From Berghia stephanieae (Eukaryota; Mollusca; Gastropoda; Nudibranchia; Aeolidiidae): a DNA stretch of 64,000 nt. The notes beneath the pieces are model-generated. The model searched no databases. It was not told the origin of the DNA and saw only the letters and a list, made by a program, of their open reading frames with translations. Below are positions 9,984 to 20,060 of this stretch, one piece after another (positions within the stretch are counted from its first letter, which is position 1; the number at the start of each line of letters is the position of its first letter). The DNA lies in assembly GCA_034508935.3 (NCBI GenBank), contig CM067448.1:50141024-50205023 (forward strand), given 5' to 3'. Made by a program: the position numbers and the translations under genes.

Positions 9984-10245
9984 GAACTACGGATCTTTGT
10001 AGTCCAGAGGTGTTGGTTATATTAGGATTCCACTGTATTATGAGCCAATGGTATAATATTATTATAGTTAGTTTGGTAGTCAAGAAATAAAACGATGTTT
10101 GTATACGTGAAGCAATCAATAGATGTAAGACGAGCGTTCAGTGTAAATTTCATATCTAGCTCGATGTATCAAAATATGCTCTTACTTTTATAAAGGGGAA
10201 GGTGGGTGGGAGGGGGGGGGGGGTCGATGGCTCAATTCTTATAAA

Positions 10246-10535
10246 TTGAGCTTTTATATAGCGCAGTATCCACTTAATGTGCTCAAAGCGTTTTACAATT
10301 TATGGTCCCTGGCCAATAGCTATCCGTAATATGTAGAACGAGACATGACGTCTGTTAGGCGATAATACAATTTTTTTGTTAATTTCGACAGAGACAACGC
10401 TGTTAACGGCCAGGTGAGAGAATGTGATTAAAGAGTCTTTTCCAATCACTCAACTATGCGCCGAGAGAGGCAGGCTCGAACCCAGGACCTTTCGATTGGA
10501 AAGCGAGTGTTATACCACTAGGCCACATGGCCGCA
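10246..10535 (-). mobile_element. SINE-A, full length
   Basis: 3' end GAGCTTTTATATAGCGC at the left, head at the right with GGCTCGAACC. The segment before GTGAGAGAATGTG is shortened. Confidence 0.8.
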
Positions 10536-10698
10536 ATAGTATGGCACTCGGTTTGCACGAGAAAGGGCCGAGATTGATCCTTGAGAAAGACGACAGTTAT
10601 TCTGACACCCCATCCCCTCCTATACAGTCCACCCAGGAGCCTATTAATGTTTGGGTAGATTGTTCTGTAATGTATGGCAGAAAGCACTGTGTAATAAA

Positions 10699-10699
10699 A

Positions 10700-10757
<58 letters not shown>
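10699..10757 (+). repeat. (AAAT)n microsatellite
   Basis: About 14 AAAT units immediately left of a minus-strand SINE-B, so it may be that SINE's expanded 3' tail. Confidence 0.85.
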
Positions 10758-10759
<2 letters not shown>

Positions 10760-10973
10760 AAAAATCTCTTTATCCCATAGAGGAAAATTGTCTCTAGAGT
10801 ATATCCCAATGGAATCCTGTATTAACCCAGGCGTCTGTCGCAGTGCAGCGCCGCAAATTGAGCTAGGGTGGGGTGTTGACTTGCTCAATGTCACACAACG
10901 CAGCGACGGGTGATCGATCTCGGTACCTTTCGGATACGAAGCAAAGACCGTACATTTGAGCCACGCTGGCGTC
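10760..10973 (-). mobile_element. SINE-B, full length
   Basis: Reverse copy. The plus strand reads TTTATCCCATAGAGG, then AACCCAGGCGTC, then GGTACCTTTCGGATACGAAG at the head. Confidence 0.75.
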
Positions 10974-11058
10974 CTATCCAAAGGGTAGCAAGCAATGCTA
11001 TTGTCCATATAATCGGGAATATACTCCTGCTCCATGGTGTTAATGGCTCTAACGGACT
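10974..11058 (+). mobile_element. SINE-C 3' fragment
   Basis: TCCTATCCAAAGGGTAGCAA through TGCTCCATGG and GGCTCTAACGGACT matches the last third of SINE-C and starts at the 5' end of the SINE-B, so the SINE-B probably inserted into a SINE-C. Confidence 0.6.
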
Positions 11059-11208
11059 TTATTACTTTTTTATTCATAAAATCCAATCAGATTCCAAACA
11101 TCTTTTAATTCTATTGTTTCCTGTTGTTCAATTGTTTTTCATTTTTCGAATTATTGATTTATTATATAATATATATTAATAATTAATCATATTATAATAT
11201 ATAATAAT

Positions 11209-11230
11209 AATATAATAATAATAAATAATA

Positions 11231-11269
<39 letters not shown>

Positions 11270-11321
11270 TAATAATAATAATGATGAATAAAATAATAAT
11301 AATAATAATAATAATATAATA

Positions 11322-11404
<83 letters not shown>
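11209..11404 (+). repeat. (AAT)n microsatellite
   Basis: Nearly 200 bases of AAT units with a few interruptions. Poly-I/Y/L frames over it are artefacts. Confidence 0.9.
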
Positions 11405-11605
11405 TATCTTAATTGTCCTCGAAAAAGTGTCAATTTGTCATTTGGTTACACATTTATAACAATACAATGTTGATATCAATTGCGACGTATGCATATACGC
11501 AGATCTGACATCCAAACTCACTTATGGGCCTAGGGAATACGAACGAAAGTGTCGTTAGTATTTTCAAGATCACCGGATTCAGGCAGCCCCTATCGTTTTC
11601 TACTG

Positions 11606-11915
11606 ATGGGCCTATGATAGCTTTGTTGTATAGATAGTATGCGCTTGGCTAAGAAGCTCATAACATTGCCATCCGAAGTATAACGGACCAACACACAAAA
11701 CTGTGTGTATCCATGAACGTTTATAGTCGGATTAATGCAGTTCAGTGAGCAATACTCATAAACGCGGATGGCAAAAATCAATAACAAAGGCCTGAGTGAC
11801 GTCATCTTCGAACTATCTATAGGATAATATTTTGAGTCATTTTTTGTGGTTGTTGAGATTTCCATTACAACAATGAACCTATAAGGAATTGGGTTATCAG
11901 ACCTGCAAGTTGGTA
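11606..11915. mobile_element. MITE-N carrying a MITE-E
   Basis: MITE-N is a 135-160 bp foldback: TGGGCCTA…ATTGTTGTAATGG on one arm and CCATTACAACAATG…TAAGGAATTGGGTTAT on the other. Here the left arm stops at 11632, MITE-E occupies 11633-11817, and the right arm resumes at 11822. Clean copies at 24638 and 59870. Confidence 0.65.
11633..11817 (+). mobile_element. MITE-E inside MITE-N
   Basis: Full-length, good copy with GATAG and CTATC ends, TATA on both sides (11629-11632, 11818-11821) and an intact TGACGTCA. Confidence 0.9.
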
Positions 11916-12087
11916 CACGTTGATCAATTGTAATTGTCGAGTGTTCTATTCCGTTCATATCTGTCGTCATTTTCAATTCAATTTATTTTCCCAGTGAAAG
12001 TAAAAAATGAGAAGTAAAATTAAATATAGACTTCTACACTTTAATAATTGACTTTGTTTCATTCGTTGTTGTAAATTGGGTTAATAG

Positions 12088-12300
12088 CTTCTTCTTTCTT
12101 ACAACATTATTGCTGTACGTAGAAGAAAAAAACCCAACAGTGATGTTTGCCGGATATGTCAGGCAGCTCCAGAGACCAGCGATCACATCGTCCTCCACTG
12201 TCCAGTAACTAAACTTGAAGGTGGCTATGAAACAATCCTTAGGGCGGAGGAAGACTTTAGGAGCTGGGTTGACGAAATGAATTTGGAGGTGTAGCCATAC
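12088..12300 (+). mobile_element. LINE 3' end with CCHC-like motif
   Basis: An open frame ends at TAG 12292-12294. It contains DVCRICQAAPETSDHIVLHC, a C-x2-C-x10-H-x4-C arrangement typical of the C-terminal zinc knuckle of several non-LTR retrotransposon ORF2 proteins. Then follow about 30 residues with FRSWVDEMNLEV at the end. Soon after the stop the sequence becomes (TAC)n. It is a severely 5'-truncated copy (about 70 codons); the clade is not certain. Confidence 0.65.
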
Positions 12301-12326
12301 GACTACTACTACAACTACTACTACTA

Positions 12327-12364
<38 letters not shown>

Positions 12365-12411
12365 ACCTACTACTACTACTAACTACTTACTACTACTACT
12401 ACTACTACTTT
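12301..12411 (+). repeat. (TAC)n array, LINE tail
   Basis: Begins directly at the LINE end, so it looks like that element's expanded 3' tail. Confidence 0.8.
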
Positions 12412-12462
12412 TCAACTATTTGTGAACTTTGAACTGTTGGGTCAATTTCTGAAAATTGAATT

Positions 12463-12723
12463 TAAAATAGCTCAGTTGGTAGAGCATTCAGCTTCACAAT
12501 CAAAGCGACAGAGATCGATACCGGTTGCAGTCGATTTTTTTTTCTCCTGACCTCCGTTGCTGTCCACCCAATAGTGATGAGGTAGACGGTTCTGTTAGAT
12601 CTGGCGGAAAGTACTTTGCAATAGACTAGCTTCCTATCCTAAGAGTAGCAAGAAATTGCGAATATCCGTGTCACGCTATAGAAACCGATAAACTTAGACT
12701 TTATGGGCTTAATGGCTCAGACG
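12463..12723 (+). mobile_element. SINE-C
   Basis: Strong A box (TAGCTCAGTTGGTAGAGCA); the body and 3' region (TTTATGGGCTTAATGGCTCA) are diverged but in order. Confidence 0.75.
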
Positions 12724-12773
12724 GAAAACTAAAAAGAATTTAAACCTTCTCCTTACAAACTGTAGGAAAATCG

Positions 12774-13088
12774 TTTTATTTAAAAAAATTGAGCTTTTAT
12801 ATAGCGCAATATCCACTAAACGTGCTCAAAGCGCTTTACAAAGGGTCCCTGGTCAACAGCAACATTTAACATGTAGGACGGGACATGACGCTTATTAGGC
12901 GATATTATAATTTTTCGGACAAAGACAACGCTGTTAACGACCAGGTACTCATTTTACACCTGAGTACGGTGAGAGAATGTGAGTAAAGAGCCTTTTCCAA
13001 GGACTCAACTATGCGCCGAGCGCGAGGCTCGAACCAGGACCTTCCGATCCGAAAGCGAGTGTCATACCACTAGACCACATAGCCGCAC
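12774..13088 (-). mobile_element. SINE-A inserted in MITE-K
   Basis: Full-length, close-to-consensus copy. The A/T-rich stretch at 12774-12788 is its 3' tail read on the opposite strand. Confidence 0.85.
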
Positions 13089-13174
13089 TTTGTTACGATA
13101 TAACCAACATTTTTCTTATTCCAATTTCTTTTGTACATCATAAAATTTAAAGAAAATGAAAAATGTGTTGTAGA

Positions 13175-13287
13175 GCATGCGCATGCGCACAACCCACATG
13201 ACGTTCTCTCTCTAATAACTTTTCCGCCGGTGACGTCACAGACTATGTCAAGGGACGCTACTCTTCCGCTAATCTCATTCTCTATTG
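13175..13287. mobile_element. MITE-I fragment inside MITE-K
   Basis: GCATGCGCACAACCCACATG to CTTCCGCTAATCTCATTC matches one half of the full MITE-I at 38849 in inverse orientation, with TGACGTCA retained. The other half is missing. Confidence 0.7.
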
Positions 13288-13452
13288 TGTTTGAGTGATT
13301 AAAAATCTATTTTTGAGTTAGTTGGGTGTGAAGTTTTTGGGGAAAATCCTGGAAATGGCTGGTAAGGAAAAGAGTTAAAATAAAAACGGTTAGAATTACA
13401 GGATATTAGGGTTTAGTCGTTTATAGAACATTCAACAACTTATTCTTCTCAG

Positions 13453-13746
13453 CGCGGCTATGTGGTCTAGTGGTATGACACTCGCTTTCGGATCGGAAGG
13501 TCCTGGGTTCGAGCCTCGCCCGGTGCATAGTTGAGTCCTTGGAAAAAGGATCTTTACTCACATTCTCTCATCGTACTCAGGTGTAAAATAAGTACCTGGT
13601 CGTTAACATGTGTCAGAAAAAAAATTATAATATCGCCTAACAGGCGTCATGTTTCGTTCTACTTGTTAAGTGTTGCTGTTGGCCAGGGACCCTTTGTAAA
13701 GCGCTTTGAGCACATTTAGTGGATATTGCGCTATATAAAAGCTCAA
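13453..13746 (+). mobile_element. SINE-A, best plus-strand copy
   Basis: Head CGCGGCTATGTGGTCTAGTG, B box GGGTTCGAGCC, 3' end TGTAAAGCGCTTTGAGCAC and GCGCTATATAAAAGCTCAAG. This is a useful reference copy. Confidence 0.9.
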
Positions 13747-13969
13747 GTTTTTTCAATGTTGAATAGGCAACCGATCTTCTGAAAACAGTGTTTTATCGAG
13801 GTAAACAAAGGATTTATTTCTAAATGGGGTATTGTTAGGTTATAACCGGCTGGCGGGTGTTATGAGTATTTTATCTAAACGCATAGCACCAATACAAGGA
13901 TTAAAATTGACGTCTCTGAGCTCTTTGTAATTATTTTTAAACAACCATTTTTAATGATTAGTACTCAAT

Positions 13970-14095
13970 AAATCATAAATATTATCAGACTATAATCTAT
14001 AAGCGTTTTAAGTTATATTTAGTTTTATGTGTTGGTACGTCATATCCGGTTCGCACATGTTGCGAGTATTTTACCTAAACGCATAGCATCAATTC
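13970..14095 (-). repeat. old MITE-E-like remnant
   Basis: AGACTATAATCTATAAGCGT, GTGTTGGTACGTCATATCCG and TAAACGCATAG follow the order of inverse MITE-E with heavy divergence. A related scrap lies at 13850-13890. The rest of 13747-14139 shows nothing. Confidence 0.4.
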
Positions 14096-14139
14096 TAGCG
14101 ATTTTCCGGACACATTTTCAAGGCCACGAGTCCATATCC

Positions 14140-14443
14140 AATAGACTTCAACTGTCGTGACCTCACTTCCCTCCTAATGACCCATAGTAACTTAGTAATT
14201 GGTTCTAAACTACCGGAACAATGGCGGACATTCTTATGGAATATTTCTTTGACGAGCATAAAAGTGCATCCAGACGAGAAGACTATTACAAATTTTATCA
14301 TGTTTAGACCTTTATAACATTCTGATCACACGACATGTGAAAAAGTTCTAGCCAGCATGAAGAATAAAAATTACCGATTTTCTTTGTTTAGAACCAAACT
14401 GCTCGTTGCTAGGCGGACGTGACATCAGACTATTGAATCCTAT
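14140..14443 (-). mobile_element. MITE-H
   Basis: Full-length inverse copy with both ends: ATAGACTTCAACTGTCGTGA and GACATCAGACTATTGAATCC. Confidence 0.8.
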
Positions 14444-14654
14444 TCTGATGTCGTGTCCTTTCCAAACACATTCGGCGGGTTGTAATCAACTGTCTAATGA
14501 TTGGTGGTTGTTGGATGGAGATGTTATCCAATTTAGGTGTCTTCAATCATTTTGGGAGTTAATGGTCATGCGTGGTAATGATGACCACTGTCCGCGGTTT
14601 GTACAAATCACAATCATTAACATCATCGTTATCACCGTCATCATCATTTTCGTC

Positions 14655-14666
14655 GTCGTCGTCATC

Positions 14667-14697
<31 letters not shown>

Positions 14698-14773
14698 GCA
14701 TCATCATCATCATCATCATCAACAACAACAATAAAATCAACAAGAACAACATCATAACTATCATCATCATTAA

Positions 14774-14822
<49 letters not shown>

Positions 14823-14880
14823 GTCATCAACAACAACAACATCAACAACATCATCGCCATCATCATCAAAGAATTAATCG
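14655..14880 (+). repeat. (ATC)n microsatellite with (AAC) interruptions
   Basis: Long ATC array broken by short AAC and AAT stretches. Poly-I, poly-S and poly-M frames are artefacts. Confidence 0.9.
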
Positions 14881-14924
14881 CCATCAGCATCAAGGCTGTG
14901 ATCTCTTAAACTGAATTAATATTC

Positions 14925-15035
14925 CCCACACCACACAGCCCACACCCCACACCCCACATCCCACACCCCACATCCCACGCCCTACGCCCCACAGCCCACG
15001 TCCCACACTTCACGCCCCTACCCCCACTCATCCCT
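14925..15035 (+). repeat. imperfect (CCCACA)n tract
   Basis: CACACCCCACACCCCACATC-like repeats. The flanks 14881-14924 and 15036-15237 carry nothing recognised. Confidence 0.75.
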
Positions 15036-15237
15036 ACCAAATTACTCGGATTAGATTTAATTTACACATCTCCACATTACATAATCCCATCTCTTTGTCG
15101 AATGCCTGGCACGGAAACAGCTAGCTCCAGTTATCATGTTATATCTCACACCCTTATATCAATAGGAACAGAAGACTTGTTTGTTTTTTGTGGGGTTTTA
15201 TTGGGGAAGGGGAGGGGGGCGGTTACGGTCAGTTATA

Positions 15238-15422
15238 GATAGTATTCGCTTGGCTAAGAAGCTCATGATATTGCCATCCGGAAGTATAACGGACCAACAC
15301 ACAAAACAATGTGTAATCATGAACTTTTATAGTCGAGGTAATACAGTTTAGTGAAAATCGCTCACAAACGCGGATGGCAAAATACAATAAAAAGGCTTGA
15401 GTGACGTCATCTTCGAACTATC
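15238..15422 (+). mobile_element. MITE-E, full length
   Basis: TATA at 15234-15237 and 15423-15426. Conserved blocks intact, including TGACGTCA. Confidence 0.9.
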
Positions 15423-15439
15423 TATAGCATGACACCATA

Positions 15440-15660
15440 GCAATCGTTAAGTTATAGCCTGACACTGACCAAAATTGACGTCAAAATACCATTCTTTTAT
15501 CACAAAAGAAATCAAATCGTGAGTTGTATTTAATAGTTCAACCAATAAAATGACTTGTTTTCTTGTGCTCTACTAACGACAACTCACAAGACGCTACACA
15601 AACCTAAAAAAAAAAGACGTCAAACTGCCAGTCCGAGAGGGTTCTAGCGTAGCCATTGTT
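15440..15660 (+). mobile_element. MITE-G
   Basis: MITE-G is 220-250 bp with inverted ends CATCGTTAAGTTATAGCCTG and its approximate inverse. The interior has TGACGTCAAAATGCCAGTC, CGTGAGTTGTATTCAATAG, TTCAACCAATGAAATAAC (with a CCAAT motif) and TAACGACAACTCAC. This is a diverged subfamily ending GAGGGTTCTAGCGTAGCCAT. Other copies: 36659, 36906, 38133, 38533, 43570, 62899. Confidence 0.75.
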
Positions 15661-15797
15661 AACACCTGAGTACGGTGAGAGAATGTGAGTAAAGATTCTT
15701 TTTCCAAGGACTCAACTATGCGCCCAGCTATCTAGGCTCGAACCCAGAACCTTCCGATCCGAAGGCGAGTGTCATACCATTAGACCACATAACTTCA
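15661..15797 (-). mobile_element. SINE-A 5' half
   Basis: Head and proximal body only (ACACCTGAGTACGGTGAGAG to TAGACCACATA). It abuts MITE-G on the left, so the G end or an insertion has removed the 3' half. Confidence 0.7.
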
Positions 15798-15836
15798 CCA
15801 AACCCATTGCCAGGAATTTTGTCACCAGTCTGTGAT

Positions 15837-16140
15837 AATAGCCTTCAACAGTCGTGACGTCTCTTCCCTCATAATGACGCATAGTAACTTAGCAACTGGT
15901 TCTAAACTATCGAAACAATGGCGGATGCACTTATGAAATACTACTCTAAAGAGCATAAAAGTGTGTCCAGAGGAAAAGAAAAACATAAATCTGATCATGT
16001 TTTGACTTTTACACATTCTGATCACAAGACATATGAAAAGTTCTAGTCAGCATGAAGAATAAAAAGTACTGATTTTCTTTGTTTAGAACCATGATGGCCG
16101 CCGTTGCTTGGCGACGTGACATCAGCCTATTGAATCCAAT
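15837..16140 (-). mobile_element. MITE-H, full length
   Basis: Inverse copy with clear ends (AATAGCCTTCAACAGTCGTG, CAGCCTATTGAATCC) and the usual interior. Confidence 0.85.
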
Positions 16141-16204
16141 TGATTGGATGGTGTTGGAATATGAGAGTTAATCAATGACTGCATCCCCAAAAGGCGGTCC
16201 CTTT

Positions 16205-16618
16205 AAAAAAAACCCACATTGTCTAAAATTTGGCCACAAAACTCGTCCTTCAAATTATAATATTGATCAATCGAAATGATCTTTACTCTCTCCTTACCAG
16301 CCATTTTCAGGACTTCACACCCAACTAACAAACAAATATATTTTTTATCACTCAAGCACAATAGCAGTCAAAGTTCTAACGATACATAATTTCCTTAGCA
16401 AAACATAGTCCACAAGACACTGTTCATTTTCTTTAAATTTTATGATGTATGAAATAAATATGAATAAGAAAAATGTTGGCTGTATCGTAACGGATGTGAC
16501 GATTTTCCTGTAGTTGGTTAGGAGAGAGTTAATCTTGTCCAGAATTCTAAAAATCTCGGTGAAGTCTCGGGTTTGGGAGTTTTTGACCGAGATGAGGGTC
16601 ATTATAATAGATTGATAT
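16205..16618. mobile_element. MITE-M split by MITE-K
   Basis: The left arm (TTTGGCCACAAAACTCGTCC, then ATCAATCGAAATGA) ends at 16281. The right arm (GGTTTGGGAGTTTTTGACCG, AGATGAGGGTCATT) starts after 16532. Confidence 0.65.
16282..16532 (+). mobile_element. MITE-K inside MITE-M
   Basis: Complete copy with ends TTTACTCTCTCCTTACCAG and TAGTTGGTTAGGAGAGAGTT, the best view of the K inverted repeats. Confidence 0.8.
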
Positions 16619-17051
16619 TAACCCTCTCCTAACCAACTATAGATAGAACGAAGATGACGTCACTCAGGCCTTTGTCATTGTTTTTTGCCATCCACGTTTG
16701 TGAGTAATTCTCACTTAACTGTATTAACCAGACTTCAAGGTTACACATAGTTTTGTGTGTTGGTCCGTTATACTTTCGATGGCAATGTTGTGAGCTTCTT
16801 AGACAAGCGCATCCTATCCTAGAAAATCGTCACATTCGTTACGATACAGCCAACATTTTTCTTATTTATATTTCTTTTGTACATCATAAAATTTTAAGAA
16901 AACAGTGTGTTGGAGAGCATGTTTGCAAAAGAACTTCTGCATCGCAAGAATTTGTCTGCTATTGTGCTTGAGTGATAAAAAATATTTTCTTTTTAGTTGC
17001 TTGTGGATTTTTGAGGAAAATCTTGAAAATTGCTGGTAAGGAGACGTTAAA
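16619..17051 (-). mobile_element. MITE-K split by MITE-E
   Basis: Terminus TTAACCCTCTCCTAACCAAC at 16619, interruption 16638-16821, then AAAATCGTCACATTCGTTAC to GCTGGTAAGGAGACGTTAA. The order is inverse to 16282-16532, so two K copies face each other here. Confidence 0.8.
16642..16818 (-). mobile_element. MITE-E inside MITE-K
   Basis: Inverse copy with TGACGTCA intact. TATA on the left (16638-16641); the right flank is degraded (CTAG). In intact K the site reads CAACTACAGG, so the target was a TACA/TATA-like tetramer. Confidence 0.85.
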
Positions 17052-17566
17052 TTAGAAAAAGGATTTAATGGTTGATATCTGTAAATGTGTTTCTTCATAT
17101 CACATGCGTATGTAACATCATCGCATCCCCAAGAAGGATCATTCATTCATTGTTGACTATCGGGTTGCAACGAACAGGCGCTTAACATGCAGCCTTAAAC
17201 GGAATAATTGGATTAGCATTTCGTGACATGAGTTACAAAAGCAAAACAAAAAATAGAAATAATTCTGGCTTCAATACAGTGGGTATGGCAAGCTGGGGGG
17301 ATAGGGGTGTGTGTGTGGGGGGGGGGGGGGGGAGGAGGGGGGGGGCGGTTTGAATGAAATGGAATTGAGGTAGTGAGAGGGGGGGGGGGGGGGGGGGTGC
17401 GGGAGCGGGGTGAGGCATTAATTACTGGAGCTAACTTCAGTGGATTACAAGTTCAGTGAAGGGTCAGTGCTGATTGGAAACGTTAATGAAACATTTCGCT
17501 GCTACGTGGAATTGAATGTTTATTTGTAGTGTTGAAACAGTAACGTGGAGCTGGTACCGACGATGA
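17052..17566. other. no recognised gene; long G-rich runs
   Basis: Apparently unique DNA with poly-G tracts at about 17318-17346 and 17381-17397 that could form quadruplexes. The proline-rich open frames on the minus strand are translations of these runs. Confidence 0.6.
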
Positions 17567-17586
17567 GATGATGATGATGACGATGA

Positions 17587-17633
<47 letters not shown>

Positions 17634-17634
17634 C

Positions 17635-17693
<59 letters not shown>

Positions 17694-17720
17694 CGGTGAC
17701 GATGACGATGACGATGAGAC
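17567..17720 (+). repeat. (ATG)n microsatellite
   Basis: ATG array with GACGATGAC variants. The flanks 17721-18012 have no recognised feature. Confidence 0.9.
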
Positions 17721-18012
17721 GGTAATGGTGATTTATTTGATTATAAATCATTATTTTGCATTGGTCTCATTTTCACAAAAATTGAAAATGCAGTTTTTAG
17801 CTTTCAAACCATTCCGACATTGAATAATTTGGCTTGGTTGATCAGACTTGTACATACTTTAAATGGGGGTGAGGGGCGAGGGACGGCGGTTAAAACCAAC
17901 TCTTATTTAACCCCTCTCCCTAAATAGTAACGCGTAATGATATCATGTTTACATTAATAATTTGGGATTGTAGTCAGATTCATCTTAACAACGCCACTAC
18001 CACATTATCTCA

Positions 18013-18130
18013 TTCACCTGTAGTGTTTCATTCATCCTGTTGTTGATAAAGGGGAAACTCGAAACGTCTATTTTATCTGTTTTTGAAATTTAATTGAAGC
18101 TTACATTCGATTTCATATTGATATTTATTT
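18013..18130 (+). repeat. repeat R, one arm
   Basis: TTTCATTCATCCTGTTGTTG, ATAAAGGGGAAACTCGAAAC and AATTGAAGCTTACATTCGAT define repeat R. The full foldback form is at 25495-25690. Confidence 0.65.
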
Positions 18131-18157
18131 GTAAGCTCTCATTAAAAAAAATTATAA

Positions 18158-18452
18158 AATTGATCTTTTACATAGCACAATATCCACTAAATTTGCTCAA
18201 AGCGCTTTACAAGGGGTACCTGGTCACCAGCAACATTTAACATGTAGGACGGGACATGACGCCTGTTAGGCGATATTACAATATTTCGGACAGAGACAAC
18301 GCTGTTAACGATACTCATTTTACACCTGAGTACGGTGAGAGAATGTGAGTAAAGAGCCTTTTCCAAGGACTCAACTATGCGCCGAGCGCGAGGCTCGAAC
18401 CCAGGACCTTCCGATCCGAAGCGAGTGTCATACCACTAGACCACATAGCCGT
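18158..18452 (-). mobile_element. SINE-A, full length
   Basis: 3' end TTGATCTTTTACATAGCAC, head ending CCACATAGCCG, good B box. A short segment before ACTCATTTTACACCTGAG is missing. Confidence 0.85.
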
Positions 18453-18595
18453 CATAACATTAAGCGTTTTTACAGCAAAAAACAAGAAACAACGTTGAAA
18501 TTGAAGACACGATACTTCATCCAATTTGTAATCTGAAATGTTTAAAGCTGGCGGCCGTCTTATAGATAGCGCTGATGTCATGCTTTGCAAACAAA

Positions 18596-18800
18596 ACCCA
18601 TATTTGAAAATTCGGCCAGAAAACTCGTCCTTCAAATATATGTCGATCGATTTAAATGACCCTCATCTTGTCAAAAAAAAAAAAAAAAAAAAAAACCCTC
18701 AACCCTGGGATTTCGAGAGATCGTCAAGGAAGAACCAGGTTTGAGAGTTTTTGCCAAGATGAGTGTCACTTAAATCGATCAATTTTTAGGATAATAAGTT
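18596..18800. mobile_element. MITE-M (foldback)
   Basis: TCGGCCAGAAAACTCGTCCT and GATCGATTTAAATGACCCTC on the left mirror AGATGAGTGTCACTTAAATC and GATCAATTTTTAGGATAA on the right. A 20-base A run sits between the arms. Confidence 0.7.
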
Positions 18801-18811
18801 TTCGATAGAAG

Positions 18812-19050
18812 TTTAACTCACTCAACCCAAACACCGACTATATCCGTAGTTTACCCGGGTTACTTTTTCACCATCGTCTATTTATTACATTTTTATGAGA
18901 CAAATTTTAGGCGTAGTATCAAAGCTAATGTTTTTAGTTTTTACATGTTAATGATAGTTGAATAAAACCATCTATGCACATGCTTATTTTTAATAAATTA
19001 TTTTCCAATTTTGAAAAGTAGCAAAAATCTCTAGGATTGAGTGAGTTAAA
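18812..19050. mobile_element. MITE-L
   Basis: Ends TTTAACTCACTCAACCC and GGATTGAGTGAGTTAAA are inverted repeats of about 16 bases around a non-coding 239-bp element. Only one copy seen in the window. Confidence 0.6.
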
Positions 19051-19291
19051 ATAGGATGTTTATCCAGAGCACGGCGGTGAGAAGTGGTAAAAAAGGAGAG
19101 ATTAGTAAGGGGAAATGTGTTGGTTTGGTTTTTTAAGCTGGATGTTTTTGGAACGAAGTGTGTAGAAATACGTGGATACGCTTTTAAGTAGGTTTTTTTG
19201 GGATCAATGAACCATTGTGTTATTTATTTTAATTTAAACCTCATTCTTTTCTTTTTCTTCCTCCTCTCCCTCTTTTTATTCCTCCTCTTTT

Positions 19292-19373
<82 letters not shown>

Positions 19374-19400
19374 ATCATCATAATCACCATCATTATCATC
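19292..19400 (+). repeat. (ATC)n microsatellite
   Basis: About 30 ATC units. Poly-His and poly-Asp frames are artefacts. Confidence 0.9.
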
Positions 19401-19480
19401 AATGAAGTCCCAGGTTTGACAGTCTTTGACACGTTAGGATCAATCGATTTTTAAGAAAGAGTTTTCTGGCCAAATATTCT
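19401..19480. repeat. MITE-M arm
   Basis: GAAGTCCCAGGTTTGACAG to AAGAGTTTTCTGGCCAAAT is one M arm, beginning where the ATC array ends. Confidence 0.5.
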
Positions 19481-19526
19481 ATAACCTTATCAAATAACGT
19501 TTTAACAACTTTGTTTTGTTTGTGTT

Positions 19527-20060
19527 TTTAAGGTTTTACGGCGCTTGCAACACATTAAGGTCATATAAGCGCCAGTAAAAATGAAGAAAATGGGATAGTA
19601 AAAGTTCTAGAATTACAATTAAAGCGCCCAAGAAAAAGGAAGACAAAGGGGAATTGGTTAAAATAGGAAACAGACTTAGATTCCAAGAGCACACTATCAA
19701 AGTACTTAGTTTGAGATCACCTAAAAGTCTCATCTAGACACAAGCACAGGTCCCCACTAAGAGGAATACACTCAAATGTTTACAAATCATATATAATATT
19801 TATACAAATTATAATACAGTGCATAACAGAGAGATGATTTACAAGGAAAAAAATATCATCTCCCAAAACTCTAACTAAACATTTGACTGTTTCCCTCCCA
19901 GTCAGGGTTTCCGGCCAGGGCCTGACAAACCAAGTAATCTTATTCCAAGACAACGATAGAAAGCATGTTGGAAAACAGATATATATAGGTGGGTAGAAGA
20001 CACAGTTAGTACCTACCTCCCTGCCCACTATGGGAGGTCAGGAACCCCACCCAGTTAACA
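19527..20060 (+). mobile_element. repeat F, full-length copy
   Basis: F is about 520-535 bp, non-coding. It runs from GGTTTTACGGCGCTTGCAAC through AGCGCCAGTAAAAA, TAGATTCCAAGAGCACACTA, GAGATCACCTAAAAGTCTCA and GGAAACAGTCAAA-type blocks to CCTCCCTGCCCACTATGGGA, GGTCAGGAACCCCACCCAG. The last 40 bases can fold (CCTCCC with GGGAGG). No terminal inverted repeats and no A/B boxes were seen, so its class is unknown. Copies: 22546, 31063, 45574, 53983 and fragments at 5013 and 7548. Confidence 0.75.

Larger units (their letters stand above)
12739..13378. mobile_element. MITE-K split by SINE-A and MITE-I
   Basis: The left end (ACCTTCTCCTTACAAACTGT) runs to 12773. The body resumes at 13089 (GTTACGATATAACCAACATT), is interrupted again at 13175-13287, and closes at GGTAAGGAAAAGAGTTAA. 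Without the two guests the host is about 210 bp. Confidence 0.75.

Noticed and set aside
19527-20060. repeat F as a tRNA-derived SINE
   Set aside because: No A or B box and no retroelement tail were found; class left open.
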